Shown: one piece after another, positions 8,160-15,097 of the stretch | How positions within the stretch are numbered: position 1 is the stretch's first letter | Layout: the number at the start of each line of letters is the position of its first letter | The notes under the pieces: model-generated | What the model saw: the letters and a program-made list of their open reading frames with translations, nothing else | Told to the model about the DNA's origin: nothing | Databases searched by the model: none | Origin: a virus | Direction: 5' to 3' (one strand) | DNA: 39,568 nucleotides | IMG/VR virus record: IMGVR_UViG_3300050821_006249 | Coordinates: 1-39,568 of that record | Position numbers and translations under genes: made by a program

Positions 8160-8314
8160 CCATTGACCGCCTTATCTATATTATCTTTATCTGGAAAAAA
8201 TTCTTCTAATAAAGTTTCAAAAACTGCTTTTAAAGAAATTTTACTATTTTCTTTGTTTTTAAAACAATCAGGAGTTAAAAAAAAATGGTATAACAGTTTT
8301 GTTCTTCCGTCCAT
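8156..8314 (-). CDS. Small hypothetical protein
   Basis: 52 residues (MDGRTKLLYHFFLTPDCFKN onward), ending IDKAVNG. Its stop overlaps the next ATG. The ribosome site is AGGAG 18 bases upstream, which is distant, so the start is uncertain. Not recognised. A plus-strand frame here (7956-8321) has no ribosome site and is a shadow. Confidence 0.5.
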   Translation of the reverse strand: MDGRTKLLYHFFLTPDCFKNKENSKISLKAVFETLLEEFFPDKDNIDKAVNG

Positions 8315-8344
8315 AGTTTAAACATCCCAAACTCCTTTTGTTGA

Positions 8345-8611
8345 TTAAGTAATTGCGTATTCCTTTTTAATATAATCCTCTGATGGGGAAGGATAAAACT
8401 CAGGCTCTTTCATCCAGTGAGTGACTTTTATAGTTTCAATTCCAAAATTATGTTTACTATCAATAAAACACCAATTCCTTTCCATATAACTAAAATAAGC
8501 AAAATAATAACAAATTTCATCTTTGAAAATAGCTCTAACAATAACTTTTAAAAACTCAGGTGGCATGTACTCATTAACATCTATCCAGGTGGCTTGAGGA
8601 TTAATCATCAT
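8345..8611 (-). CDS. DUF551-like protein
   Basis: 88 residues. ATWIDVNEYMPPEFLKVIVR at the start and VTHWMKEPEFYP near the end fit the DUF551 layout (W-I-x-V near the N-terminus, strands, then a THW.P motif). Function unknown. It overlaps the upstream gene by 11 bases; GGAG lies just ahead of two adjacent ATGs (8611 and 8608). Confidence 0.65.
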   Translation of the reverse strand: MMINPQATWIDVNEYMPPEFLKVIVRAIFKDEICYYFAYFSYMERNWCFIDSKHNFGIETIKVTHWMKEPEFYPSPSEDYIKKEYAIT

Positions 8612-8732
8612 GATTCTCCAACATTTCATTTAATACTTTCGTAAACTCATGCGATGGGTCTTTTTGATTAGATAGTAATTTCTGATAAAAATCTGAGATA
8701 ACATTCTCAAATTCAGTGTCTTTTTCAGGCAT
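8601..8732 (-). CDS. Small acidic hypothetical protein
   Basis: 43 residues beginning MPEKDTEFENVISDFYQKLL and ending in ENHDD; predicted helical. Its ATG overlaps the stop of the 340-aa gene as TAATG, and a GGAG lies about 12 bases upstream. Not recognised. Confidence 0.55.
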   Translation of the reverse strand: MPEKDTEFENVISDFYQKLLSNQKDPSHEFTKVLNEMLENHDD

Positions 8733-9754
8733 TATGGAAAGCTCCTATAGTTCCAATGCTCTATTGCTCTTTCTTTACTATCTCTTTCACCACTATCTGA
8801 ACCACACTTTGGACATCTAATATAATAAGAATAATCATGCATTGGATTTTGAGTAATATAACAATCCTCACACCGACAGAACGGACAAGGCAGCAGTTTT
8901 GGTTCTTTATCTTTCTCTAAATTTTTTAATACTATTTCAGACATCCATTTGAAAAATGGTTTTTGCTCACTTTTATAAAATTTTTCCTTTTTAACTAGCT
9001 TTTTTAGATGCTTAACGTTTATATTTACATCATCTACAGTGGCAATTGTTGTACCATGTTCCATCACTGTAATTTTATTAATAGTTCCTTTGAACCCATT
9101 TAAATATCTTAATTCTTCACAATCGCAATTAGATTGCTTGAAGATAACACGATCTCCCACCTTAAACTCAATCTTTTTCTTAACTAACTTTTTAAGGTGA
9201 TCGGTATTTATAATAAATGCTTCCAGTTTTGCAAATCCTGAATGCCAATCATCAATTAAAACTTCTGCTAATTCTCCTTTATGAGTTAAATCTACTATAC
9301 GTCCTTTTTTTCCTATCATAGAACCACCTTTGAGGATAACTCTATCATTGATATTGAACTGAGGTTTTTTCTTTACTAGCTTTTTTACATACTGACATTT
9401 AGATTTTCGATAATTAATGGGAAAAAATCCATAATGTCCTTCATCGAACTCCACATAATAGTCTTGACCGTGATAATTATTATGCAAAATAGTACCTTTC
9501 TGTTTTTTACCATCTATTTGAATAACACACCTATCGCCCACTTCAAATTTAATAGGCTTCTTCACAAGCTTTCGGCATTGTTGTGAATGTATCCATTCCT
9601 CATGTGAAGATATTCCACGAAAATTATCAAACCTTATTTTCAATAAAATTGTATCTTTTTGAGAAGCGCCATCTTCTACAACTTTTCCTCTCAATGGTTC
9701 ATTAGACATAAATGAAGCATAAACATTAACTCTATCCCCTATTTTGAAATACAT
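8732..9754 (-). CDS. Four tandem KOW/SH3-like repeats fused to a Lar-like zinc ribbon
   Basis: 340 residues. Four units of about 63 residues (1-66, 67-129, 130-193, 194-256) each begin with a [FK].[IV][GN]DRV motif, continue as beta strands, and end in (K/R)KLVKK. This is the pattern of small SH3-like barrels (KOW or Mib-herc2-like). After a linker, residues 285-340 form a zinc ribbon with Cys290, Cys293, Cys314 and Cys317 followed by AIEHWNYRS, the ending of Lar (restriction alleviation) proteins. I know no described protein with this architecture. Binding of nucleic acid or a host enzyme is inference. TAATG coupling on both sides. Confidence 0.7.
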   Translation of the reverse strand: MYFKIGDRVNVYASFMSNEPLRGKVVEDGASQKDTILLKIRFDNFRGISSHEEWIHSQQCRKLVKKPIKFEVGDRCVIQIDGKKQKGTILHNNYHGQDYYVEFDEGHYGFFPINYRKSKCQYVKKLVKKKPQFNINDRVILKGGSMIGKKGRIVDLTHKGELAEVLIDDWHSGFAKLEAFIINTDHLKKLVKKKIEFKVGDRVIFKQSNCDCEELRYLNGFKGTINKITVMEHGTTIATVDDVNINVKHLKKLVKKEKFYKSEQKPFFKWMSEIVLKNLEKDKEPKLLPCPFCRCEDCYITQNPMHDYSYYIRCPKCGSDSGERDSKERAIEHWNYRSFP

Positions 9755-9963
9755 TACTTTTTCTCCTTTTCTATTATCTTTATCAACGGTGATTCAACAA
9801 TCTCATGTATAAAATCATCATTATCAACCTGGATTCTTAATAACTGAAATGATGGCTCATCCTCTACTATATGAGGACGCTCTAAACGTTCTATAACAGT
9901 TCCTGTATATTCTTTATCATCTCCCTGCCAGATATAGGAAACTCTATCACCTACTTTGAACAT
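9754..9963 (-). CDS. Single KOW/SH3-like domain protein
   Basis: 69 residues beginning MFKVGDRVSYIWQGDDKEYT, with strands and a Lys-rich end (IKIIEKEKK). It is a single copy of the unit repeated four times in the next gene, and is translationally coupled to it by TAATG. This suggests growth of the larger gene by duplication of such a unit. Confidence 0.62.
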   Translation of the reverse strand: MFKVGDRVSYIWQGDDKEYTGTVIERLERPHIVEDEPSFQLLRIQVDNDDFIHEIVESPLIKIIEKEKK

Positions 9964-9973
9964 GATTCTTCCT

Positions 9974-10171
9974 CTAAACTATCTTTTGTGGATAATATAT
10001 GTTATGTAACATTTCAATAATCCCTTCTTTGAAAACTTTGCATACTGAATCAAAATCTTGTAAAGCATCTTCATGAATAAGTAAATATGAAGACTTATTA
10101 TTTATTTCCATCTCAATTCTAATATGGTCACCTTGAAATTTATATCCTTTTAATTTAAAATTCTTAATCAT
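9974..10171 (-). CDS. Hypothetical protein
   Basis: 65 residues (MIKNFKLKGYKFQGDHIRIE onward), alternating strands then a helix with an Asp/Lys-rich face, ending YPQKIV. Overlaps the upstream gene by ATGA. Resembles in layout the 88-aa neighbour at 10562-10828 (strands followed by a helix), but I cannot name a family. Confidence 0.55.
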   Translation of the reverse strand: MIKNFKLKGYKFQGDHIRIEMEINNKSSYLLIHEDALQDFDSVCKVFKEGIIEMLHNIYYPQKIV

Positions 10172-10374
10172 TTTCTACTATTCCACGATCGTATGAGCCA
10201 TTCTTTGTTGTAATTATTTAATAGATGAACTGCTGTTTGAATAGAGCAGTGATTGCTAATGCATTTTATTTGGATTGTTTCTTTAGTTGCAGAAACATCA
10301 AAAATTATCTTTGCATCACTAAGGCAGCATGGACATGGTAGTAATAAAATATCTGATTTATCTTCAATATTCAT
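10168..10374 (-). CDS. Lar-like zinc ribbon protein
   Basis: 68 residues. LLLPCPCCLSDAKI near residue 10, a second Cys pair around residues 38-43, and an ending WLIRSWNSR match the Lar (restriction alleviation) family layout: CPxC, C..C, then [AE]...WN.R. Lar of the Rac prophage modulates the EcoKI type I system; a role against host restriction is inference. Coupled by ATGA with its neighbours. Confidence 0.62.
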   Translation of the reverse strand: MNIEDKSDILLLPCPCCLSDAKIIFDVSATKETIQIKCISNHCSIQTAVHLLNNYNKEWLIRSWNSRK

Positions 10375-10562
10375 TAATATACCCTCATACTATAATTTTC
10401 TATTAGCATTTTTTCATTTATTTTTTTTGGTAAAACAGTAGTAATCTTACATTCATAACAAGTTATTATTCTTATAAAATAAGAATTTCGTTTTTGCAGA
10501 AAAGCTAAGTTTCCACAAAGTGGACATGGCAAAATATGATCTTTTTTATCACCGATAGTCAT
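10374..10562 (-). CDS. Small zinc ribbon protein, Lar-like
   Basis: 62 residues with HILPCPLCGNLAFLQKRN near residue 9 and TCYEC near residue 34: two Cys pairs for one zinc. It is shorter at the end than its neighbour at 10168 and lacks the WN.R ending. It is the third zinc ribbon of this type in the cluster. Confidence 0.58.
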   Translation of the reverse strand: MTIGDKKDHILPCPLCGNLAFLQKRNSYFIRIITCYECKITTVLPKKINEKMLIENYSMRVY

Positions 10563-10828
10563 TATACATCCTTAATTTTACCGAATGATTCATCTCCAAG
10601 ATGAATCATTACTGCTTCACGTTCAATTTTTTCCTGTTCTTCTTTATCGTAAGTGCAAACATAATCAATCATTTCACATAATGTTTGCTTTAAATATTTT
10701 GAATTTGATAGATTTAATTGAAGATGATTAAAATCAATAGATGCTGATCTCCACTCAGTTTTTATCTTTATGGAAATTTCACCTTTAATAACAGGAGATA
10801 TTGTATTCCATATTTTAAAATATTTCAT
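10562..10828 (-). CDS. Hypothetical protein
   Basis: 88 residues: MKYFKIWNTISPVIKGEISI, then strands and a helix (LKQTLCEMIDYVCTYDKEEQ). Overlaps the genes on both sides by ATGA. Not recognised. Confidence 0.58.
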   Translation of the reverse strand: MKYFKIWNTISPVIKGEISIKIKTEWRSASIDFNHLQLNLSNSKYLKQTLCEMIDYVCTYDKEEQEKIEREAVMIHLGDESFGKIKDV

Positions 10829-10977
10829 TCTACTTCCTTAACATCAAACCCTATGCACTCTCTATCATGCTCAGCCTTGTATTGGTTTATCTCTGCTCTT
10901 GAAATGGAATAGCCTAATGTCAGGCTAGCCACGACAAAGCTAACTGTCATTATTAGTGTAAACTTTAGATTGCTCAT
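10825..10977 (-). CDS. Small single-span membrane protein
   Basis: 50 residues, found by reading the gap. MSNLKFTLIMTVSFVVASLT provides an N-terminal hydrophobic segment (about residues 5-22), followed by a soluble tail (INQYKAEHDRECIGFDVKEVE). AAGGA lies 8 bases before the ATG; the stop overlaps the next start. It overlaps the upstream gene by 38 bases. Inner-membrane anchored peptide of unknown role. Confidence 0.55.
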   Translation of the reverse strand: MSNLKFTLIMTVSFVVASLTLGYSISRAEINQYKAEHDRECIGFDVKEVE

Positions 10978-11167
10978 TTGATTCATCCTTGAATTTGTCA
11001 GTTAAATGACGAAAATCATAAATAATATAAGTTAAAGTGTTTATTAATTTTCCTCTAAATTCAATTTCAGGGTTATTAGTAAAAGCATTTAGAAATATAT
11101 CAGTTATCTTTTCAAAACAGGCGAATACTGCATCTCTATAACCACTTTCATAATCTTTAGACGGCAT
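10940..11167 (-). CDS. Hypothetical helical protein
   Basis: 75 residues. MPSKDYESGYRDAVFACFEK followed by helices and an Asn/Ser-rich tail. The start resembles that of the plus-strand 64-aa protein at 13138 (KxEYECGVEDGIKFA), suggesting a shared small family with a [YE]..G..D motif. No function known. Confidence 0.52.
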   Translation of the reverse strand: MPSKDYESGYRDAVFACFEKITDIFLNAFTNNPEIEFRGKLINTLTYIIYDFRHLTDKFKDESNEQSKVYTNNDS

Positions 11168-11181
11168 TAGTCATATTCCAC

Positions 11182-11388
11182 TTAAATAGTAAAGAAAAAA
11201 TTAAACACACTGAATGCTAACTGGATGCCGAAATAAAGCATCATAATTATACATAGCCATTTTAATAGTTTCGTAGACATCAAATAACGCTCAATATAGT
11301 AATCATTAATTTTTTTGCGAAGCTGATGATCTTGTACTAATTTTTCAGCTTCTCTTTTCTCTACTTCATTTTTATCAATTTCATTCAT
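11182..11388 (-). CDS. Membrane-anchored small protein
   Basis: 68 residues. A charged N-terminal helix (MNEIDKNEVEKREAEKLVQD) is followed by one hydrophobic segment near residues 43-66 (LLKWLCIIMMLYFGIQLAF). The start at 11388 has AAGGA 7 bases upstream; an in-frame ATG at 11409 lacks a site. Not recognised; with no holin found, single-span proteins like this are candidates only by elimination. Confidence 0.55.
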   Translation of the reverse strand: MNEIDKNEVEKREAEKLVQDHQLRKKINDYYIERYLMSTKLLKWLCIIMMLYFGIQLAFSVFNFFFTI

Positions 11389-11398
11389 ATAATTTTCC

Positions 11399-11860
11399 TT
11401 AATCTTCAAAACCCTTCAACTCTTTAATTGCCTGTTCATGCAATGTTAAAGTAGTTTCGTTTTGAATGCGATCGCCATAGATACGTGGTTCCAATCTAGC
11501 AGCTACCCATTTTCTAGTGTCAATTCTTAACCGTGAACGATTAACATGCTCATTGTTACAAACTAATTTACCGTTATCATTTACAATATTATCATTTGTT
11601 GTATCATCAGAAATATCTAGCATTTGATCTACTAATAATTCAACTTGATCTCTTTTAGCTTTTCGATACATATCGCCGAAAGATGGTATTTTTATGCGCC
11701 ATTCGTATATAGTTTGATGACAAGGCCAGTGAGGATAACTTTTACAAAGTCGTTGTAATCCTTTATCAGAAGTAGAAAGTTTTAAGCAAATTTCTTCGCC
11801 TAACTCTTGTGTATAGTCAGCAGAAACAGGAGGCCTTCCAATACGATTAGATGTCGTCAT
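11399..11860 (-). CDS. Terminase small subunit
   Basis: 153 residues. The DNA-recognition partner of the large terminase. GRPPVSADYTQELGEEICLK leads into helix-turn-helix-like helices (QTIYEWRIKIPSF), and the segment RLRIDTRKWVAARLEPRIYG near residue 120 is characteristic of the Sf6-type small terminase family. Start at 11860 has GGAGG 7-8 bases upstream and overlaps the preceding gene by 14 bases; the longer frame from 11908 lacks a site. The large terminase lies almost 4 kb downstream, separated by small accessory genes, where the two are usually adjacent. Confidence 0.82.
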   Translation of the reverse strand: MTTSNRIGRPPVSADYTQELGEEICLKLSTSDKGLQRLCKSYPHWPCHQTIYEWRIKIPSFGDMYRKAKRDQVELLVDQMLDISDDTTNDNIVNDNGKLVCNNEHVNRSRLRIDTRKWVAARLEPRIYGDRIQNETTLTLHEQAIKELKGFED

Positions 11861-12059
11861 CAATAATTCCTCCGCTTCGTTTTTTATATTTTCTTTTCGG
11901 TTGGTCAATCATTTCGTTTACTTGTTCATCGCTGAATTCGTGATGATGCACGTAAATTTCGACTTTGCCTGTTCCTTCACAGCTAGGACAATTTTTAACG
12001 ATACGATTTTCATCAATCAATTTACCGCCTCCTAGACAAGGCTTGCATTTCTGTAGCAT
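11847..12059 (-). CDS. DnaJ-type zinc finger protein
   Basis: 70 residues. KCKPCLGGGKLI and KNCPSCEGTGKVEI are two CxxC-x-GxG motifs as in the DnaJ cysteine-rich domain, so one zinc site. A basic tail with PKRKYKKRSGG follows. First gene of the minus-strand packaging operon, coupled to the small terminase by overlap. Similar mini-DnaJ zinc proteins are common in phages; function not established. Confidence 0.68.
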   Translation of the reverse strand: MLQKCKPCLGGGKLIDENRIVKNCPSCEGTGKVEIYVHHHEFSDEQVNEMIDQPKRKYKKRSGGIIDDDI

Positions 12060-12088
12060 TTTATCTAATCCTCATGATTTGATTATTA

Positions 12089-12116
12089 ATTATACATTAA
12101 TCTGCTAGAAAGTGAA
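12089..12116 (-). promoter_or_regulatory. Putative sigma-70 promoter of the packaging operon
   Basis: On the minus strand TTCACT (12116-12111) and a perfect TATAAT (12094-12089) are 16 bases apart, with the first gene start 30 bases downstream. It is divergent from the plus-strand promoter at 12164. Confidence 0.6.
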
Positions 12117-12163
12117 GCTTTTACGTTATTATCACGAAATATCAATAAATATTATGAAATAGC

Positions 12164-12192
12164 TTGCATGTCGTCGCATTGCGCTGTACACT
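12164..12192 (+). promoter_or_regulatory. Putative sigma-70 promoter of the 12225-14152 operon
   Basis: TTGCAT at 12164-12169 and TACACT at 12187-12192, 17 bases apart, 32 bases upstream of the first gene. Eight short plus-strand genes follow with small gaps or overlaps. Confidence 0.55.
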
Positions 12193-12224
12193 GCAATTAT
12201 AGGATAACTAAAGGAGATAGAAAA

Positions 12225-12437
12225 ATGTCTGATTTAGCAGACAAATTAACAAGAAAAGCCTTTGACGCGATGATTTCAGCAGGGTATGAAATAATACCTT
12301 TTAACTGGGAAAAATTAGAAGAAGAAAGTTGTTACCGAGCTAAGGTAATAGGAGGGTGGATATTTCATACTAAAGTAGGTAGCGGAACATCATGCTTTAT
12401 TCCAGACCCTACTCATAAATGGATAGTTAATTTTTAA
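12225..12437 (+). CDS. Hypothetical protein
   Basis: 70 residues: MSDLADKLTRKAFDAMISAG, then YEIIPFNWEKLEEESCYRA and a strand-rich end (WIFHTKVGSGTSCFIPDPTH). AAGGAGAT lies 6 bases before this ATG; the frame extends upstream to 12168 but that part overlaps the promoter. Not recognised. Confidence 0.6.
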   Translation: MSDLADKLTRKAFDAMISAGYEIIPFNWEKLEEESCYRAKVIGGWIFHTKVGSGTSCFIPDPTHKWIVNF

Positions 12438-12451
12438 AAGGAGATATGAAT

Positions 12452-12748
12452 ATGCGCAAGATAACAAAAGCAACATTTAAAAGCTTCATCAAAAAAAATA
12501 GAGATAAGTTACATATCAAAATTACAGGTATTCTTAACCCAATTGAGGATGGAATGGATTTCAAAAAATCAGAATTTGAGCCAGCAAAATCTATAAATAA
12601 ATATTTAGATTATACATTAGGAATAGAAGGCATATATCTTGTAGATTTCAGAAGAGGAAATTACTTTAAGCCTTACAAAGATGATAATTTCACAGGCATA
12701 GAAGTATCAAATTGCTGCACTTATTTTACTGTTGCTGTACCCAATTAA
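12452..12748 (+). CDS. Hypothetical protein
   Basis: 98 residues: MRKITKATFKSFIKKNRDKL, then strands with several Asp/Lys and a CCTYFTVAVPN end. I chose the ATG at 12452 because AAGGAG is 8 bases upstream; the ATG at 12446 is too close to it. Not recognised. Confidence 0.6.
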   Translation: MRKITKATFKSFIKKNRDKLHIKITGILNPIEDGMDFKKSEFEPAKSINKYLDYTLGIEGIYLVDFRRGNYFKPYKDDNFTGIEVSNCCTYFTVAVPN

Positions 12749-12760
12749 GGAGATATAAAA

Positions 12761-12934
12761 ATGAGAACGAAGGAAATTTCAAAGAAGAAAACTAGCATTA
12801 AGAAAAAGGCTAAGGATGAGCTAATTAAGAAACTACCGCGTATTAGTTTTTTAGCGCCACATACAATAACAGTATTAACACCATCTGAGTTTTTACACAG
12901 ACTACAATTTCAGAATTTTAACTTTAAATTTTAA
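12761..12934 (+). CDS. Small basic hypothetical protein
   Basis: 57 residues, found by reading the gap. MRTKEISKKKTSIKKKAKDE is Lys-rich, followed by LPRISFLAPHTITVLTPSEF. AAGGAGAT lies 6 bases before the ATG, the same ribosome site as the two genes upstream. Not recognised. Confidence 0.6.
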   Translation: MRTKEISKKKTSIKKKAKDELIKKLPRISFLAPHTITVLTPSEFLHRLQFQNFNFKF

Positions 12935-12945
12935 TGAGGCTATCC

Positions 12946-13134
12946 ATGCAAACCAAACGAGAGTTACCCAAGAAGCGAGTCAGAAGATATAAAGAACTTC
13001 ATTTAACAATGAATGATAAAACACAATCTCAATTACAAGAAATAACTCAAGCTGAACAAGTAAATAAAAGTGAACTATTTAGAAATTTAATAGATCATTA
13101 TTATCACTATGTATTTAAGAAGGATGAAAAGTAA
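12946..13134 (+). CDS. Putative ribbon-helix-helix DNA-binding protein
   Basis: 62 residues. A basic start is followed by KELHLTMNDKTQSQLQEITQ and KSELFRNLIDHYYH: one short strand and two helices, as in CopG/Arc-type dimers. GAGG lies 6 bases before the ATG at 12946; an ATG at 12934 has no site. It may regulate its own operon, but I see no clear palindrome at the 12164 promoter. Confidence 0.6.
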   Translation: MQTKRELPKKRVRRYKELHLTMNDKTQSQLQEITQAEQVNKSELFRNLIDHYYHYVFKKDEK

Positions 13135-13137
13135 TAT

Positions 13138-13332
13138 ATGCCAAAAGTCAAAACAGAATATGAGTGTGGTGTAGAGGATGGTATAAAATTTGCTTCTTAT
13201 GACATTTTATCAAATCTTTTAGAATTCACTGATAAAAATGAATTCATGCGGATAAATAAAGGTAATGTCAAATACCTTCTTAAGAACTTCAATAAAGTAG
13301 AATTTGAAAAGCTTAATGATGAGGATAAATAA
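13138..13332 (+). CDS. Hypothetical helical protein
   Basis: 64 residues: MPKVKTEYECGVEDGIKFAS followed by two helices. Resembles the 75-aa protein at 10940-11167 in its first 25 residues. Three bases separate it from the upstream stop. Function unknown. Confidence 0.52.
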   Translation: MPKVKTEYECGVEDGIKFASYDILSNLLEFTDKNEFMRINKGNVKYLLKNFNKVEFEKLNDEDK

Positions 13333-13334
13333 TC

Positions 13335-13751
13335 ATGCTCCCCTTAGAAGATCAAGTATGCTCGTTAGAACATGCTAAATATTTTGATGAAATTGGCATT
13401 AATAAAGGAAGTTTATTTGTATATGAATATTATAGTGATGAAGCTTATCGTGTAGAATATGCTCTAATATCACCAACTCCTCATTCATTGAATAAATTAA
13501 AAAGATACTCAGCCTTCACTGTAGCTGAACTTGGAGAGATGCTTCCTTCAATATTTAATGGCTCTCCATTAGAAATATTGAAAGGACATGATTTCGGCGA
13601 AATAAAACCTATGTATTGTGCAAGATATTATAATGCTGGAATAATTGGTATTCCAGATCATAATATAGCAAATGCTTGTGCTAAAATGCTTATCCACCTT
13701 ATCGAAACTAAACTCATAACCGTAGAGGGAATCAACAAATGTCTCGCTTAG
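13335..13751 (+). CDS. Conserved phage hypothetical protein
   Basis: 138 residues. The segment YSAFTVAELGEMLPSIFNGS near residue 58 and the C-terminal ANACAKMLIHLIETKLIT resemble a protein seen in many phages and prophages (AxTVAELGEMLP, then a DA.A.ml..L.e.g.l end). Its function is not known to me. GAGGA lies about 10 bases upstream of the start. Confidence 0.6.
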   Translation: MLPLEDQVCSLEHAKYFDEIGINKGSLFVYEYYSDEAYRVEYALISPTPHSLNKLKRYSAFTVAELGEMLPSIFNGSPLEILKGHDFGEIKPMYCARYYNAGIIGIPDHNIANACAKMLIHLIETKLITVEGINKCLA

Positions 13752-13987
13752 CGGTATTCTGCTTATCATTACCTCCACTAATTATATTTTTTTATTTTCT
13801 TTCTAAAATTGATAAGAGAATAACTAAATGGGAAATTACTCATGCGCTTATAGTCTCTTTACTTTTACCAAACGCTATTGGTAATTATTTTCTCGCGAAA
13901 CAGAACATGACTGATTCACTTTATTGGATGATAATTTATTTGGTTTTTTGTAATTTCGTTAGTCTTAAACTTCCAAAGGATAAATAA
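13739..13987 (+). CDS. Two- or three-span membrane protein
   Basis: 82 residues. Hydrophobic segments at about 4-22 (LAVFCLSLPPLIIFFYF), 38-54 and 60-76 suggest an inner-membrane protein. It overlaps the upstream gene by 13 bases. Size and spans are compatible with a holin, but nothing specific shows it. Confidence 0.5.
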   Translation: MSRLAVFCLSLPPLIIFFYFLSKIDKRITKWEITHALIVSLLLPNAIGNYFLAKQNMTDSLYWMIIYLVFCNFVSLKLPKDK

Positions 13988-14152
13988 ATGCTTTTAATCG
14001 GAATATGTTTAACTATTAATGTGACTATAATTATATTTGTATTGCATTTTATACATAAAACAATAGGGCTTGTTTACGATGAATTAACCAATATAGAAAG
14101 TGTTTTAAGAGATATTGAAATCGAAATTAAAAAAAATAGATATTTGAAGTAA
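13988..14152 (+). CDS. Small membrane-anchored protein with coiled tail
   Basis: 54 residues, found by reading the gap. MLLIGICLTINVTIIIFVLH is a membrane span, followed by DELTNIESVLRDIEIEIKKN, a short coiled coil. AAAGGA precedes the ATG. The N-terminal anchor with a helical tail is a shape seen in small i-spanins, but at 54 residues this is only a suggestion. It converges with the nuclease gene, with 2 bases between stops. Confidence 0.5.
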   Translation: MLLIGICLTINVTIIIFVLHFIHKTIGLVYDELTNIESVLRDIEIEIKKNRYLK

Positions 14153-14154
14153 AA

Positions 14155-14523
14155 TCACAAATACCCTCTCATATAATCCTGAATGATCTTTACGCATTGC
14201 TGATAGCCGAAACCTACTTCTGCTACATACCCTAATTCACGCATTTTATTTAGCCATTCACTTTGTGAAGTAGTTAGCTTCCCTCCTATTTTCTTTATCT
14301 CAAGCCAAAGACCGGCATATTCATAGATAGGATAAGGGATAAATAAGTCACTAACGCCTTTGCGTAATCCTAGCCGTTTTAGCTTCTTACCGTAGTATAC
14401 CGATCTCTTACCTTCATTGGGGATGTGAATCGCAATGTCTCTAAGCAATGGTTGATAGGCTATCCAGTCCATTAGCGCTAGATGCTCTTGCTCTTCGGTT
14501 GGCATCGTCTTTGTATTTCGCAT
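14155..14523 (-). CDS. VRR-NUC domain nuclease
   Basis: 122 residues from the chosen ATG (AAGG 9 bases upstream; ATGs at 14532 and 14529 are closer to it). A stand-alone PD-(D/E)XK nuclease of the VRR-NUC family: an early Glu in EEQEHLALMDW, HIPNEGKRS, then GVSDLFIPYP, LWLEIKKIGGKLTTSQ with the E-x-K pair, and the conserved Gln and YGY/VGFGY end. Such proteins act on DNA junctions or flaps and often sit beside phage replication genes, as here. Confidence 0.82.
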   Translation of the reverse strand: MRNTKTMPTEEQEHLALMDWIAYQPLLRDIAIHIPNEGKRSVYYGKKLKRLGLRKGVSDLFIPYPIYEYAGLWLEIKKIGGKLTTSQSEWLNKMRELGYVAEVGFGYQQCVKIIQDYMRGYL

Positions 14524-14620
14524 TGACATCATCCTTGATATTATAGCTATAAAGTGATTTCAGTAATTCTAGTGCTTCTTCCCTGTCTGCGAGATTGACA
14601 GTTTTTCTTCTATGTTCCAT
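14441..14620 (-). CDS. Small hypothetical protein overlapping two genes
   Basis: 59 residues from the ATG at 14620: MEHRRKTVNLADREEALELL, then a polar end rich in Asp, Ala and Ser. It overlaps the upstream gene by 11 bases and the nuclease gene by about 80. The frame extends back to 14683 with no better site. The large overlap makes it less certain than its neighbours. Confidence 0.4.
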   Translation of the reverse strand: MEHRRKTVNLADREEALELLKSLYSYNIKDDVNAKYKDDANRRARASSANGLDSLSTIA

Positions 14621-14990
14621 GTAGAACGTTCCCGTGGTAACCCTGTAATTTTTTATATATATCTCCCAGCGCTGCCTTGGCAACTTCTGGATTGCCTTTT
14701 TCTTGCTGAGCGGTGTAATTGATATGAGGTACTAAATTTTCCTTAGCATAGCGCCAGAACTCTATTTGATGGGGTGGTATCGCTGCTGGGTCTTGCGCTG
14801 CACGTTTGAGGTATTTGAGGGTATTTCGAATTTGATCGTAGGTAAGGCCATCTAAGGCACTTTGCCATGCTGCTTTGGAAAAAACGATTGCATGTGGTTT
14901 TTCTAGGTTCTTAGTCCACCTTTCGCCGTAGAATTCAGCCATACAGATAAAAAGCTTATCTACCCAATCCATTGGTATATCGTTTGCCAT
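14610..14990 (-). CDS. Putative replication protein P-like (helicase loader type)
   Basis: 126 residues. The pattern VDKLFICMAEFYGERWTKNL, AWQSALDGLTYDQIRNTLKY and AIPPHQIEFWRYAKE matches phage replication proteins of the lambda P-like group (F..M.. .YG..W, then W...L.GLT..QI..aL, then PP....F...C/A). In other phages these bring the host helicase to the origin. Location next to the initiator region agrees. Family call is from pattern memory. Confidence 0.58.
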   Translation of the reverse strand: MANDIPMDWVDKLFICMAEFYGERWTKNLEKPHAIVFSKAAWQSALDGLTYDQIRNTLKYLKRAAQDPAAIPPHQIEFWRYAKENLVPHINYTAQQEKGNPEVAKAALGDIYKKLQGYHGNVLHGT

Positions 14991-15066
14991 TTCTCATCCA
15001 AGAGAAAAAATGGCCAATATAAGGAGATACTGGCCTAATTTAAGGAAATTGAATATATGCACTGTT

Positions 15067-15095
15067 ATTGTATAGGAAGTACATAAAGAAGTCAA
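15067..15095 (-). promoter_or_regulatory. Strong putative promoter for the P-like/nuclease genes
   Basis: On the minus strand TTGACT (15095-15090) and TACAAT (15072-15067) are separated by 17 bases, about 75 bases upstream of the gene at 14990. The leader can form a hairpin from TGGCCA/TGGCC at 15011-15035. Confidence 0.65.
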
Positions 15096-15097
15096 TA

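Noticed and set aside
7956-8321. 121-codon plus-strand frame
   Set aside because: It lies opposite two coupled minus-strand genes (7980-8159, 8156-8314) with better start signals and operon fit.
9987-9995. Second perfect DnaA box (TGTGGATAA on the plus strand)
   Set aside because: It lies inside the coding region of the 65-aa gene, alone and far from repA. One chance match in 39 kb is expected at this composition.
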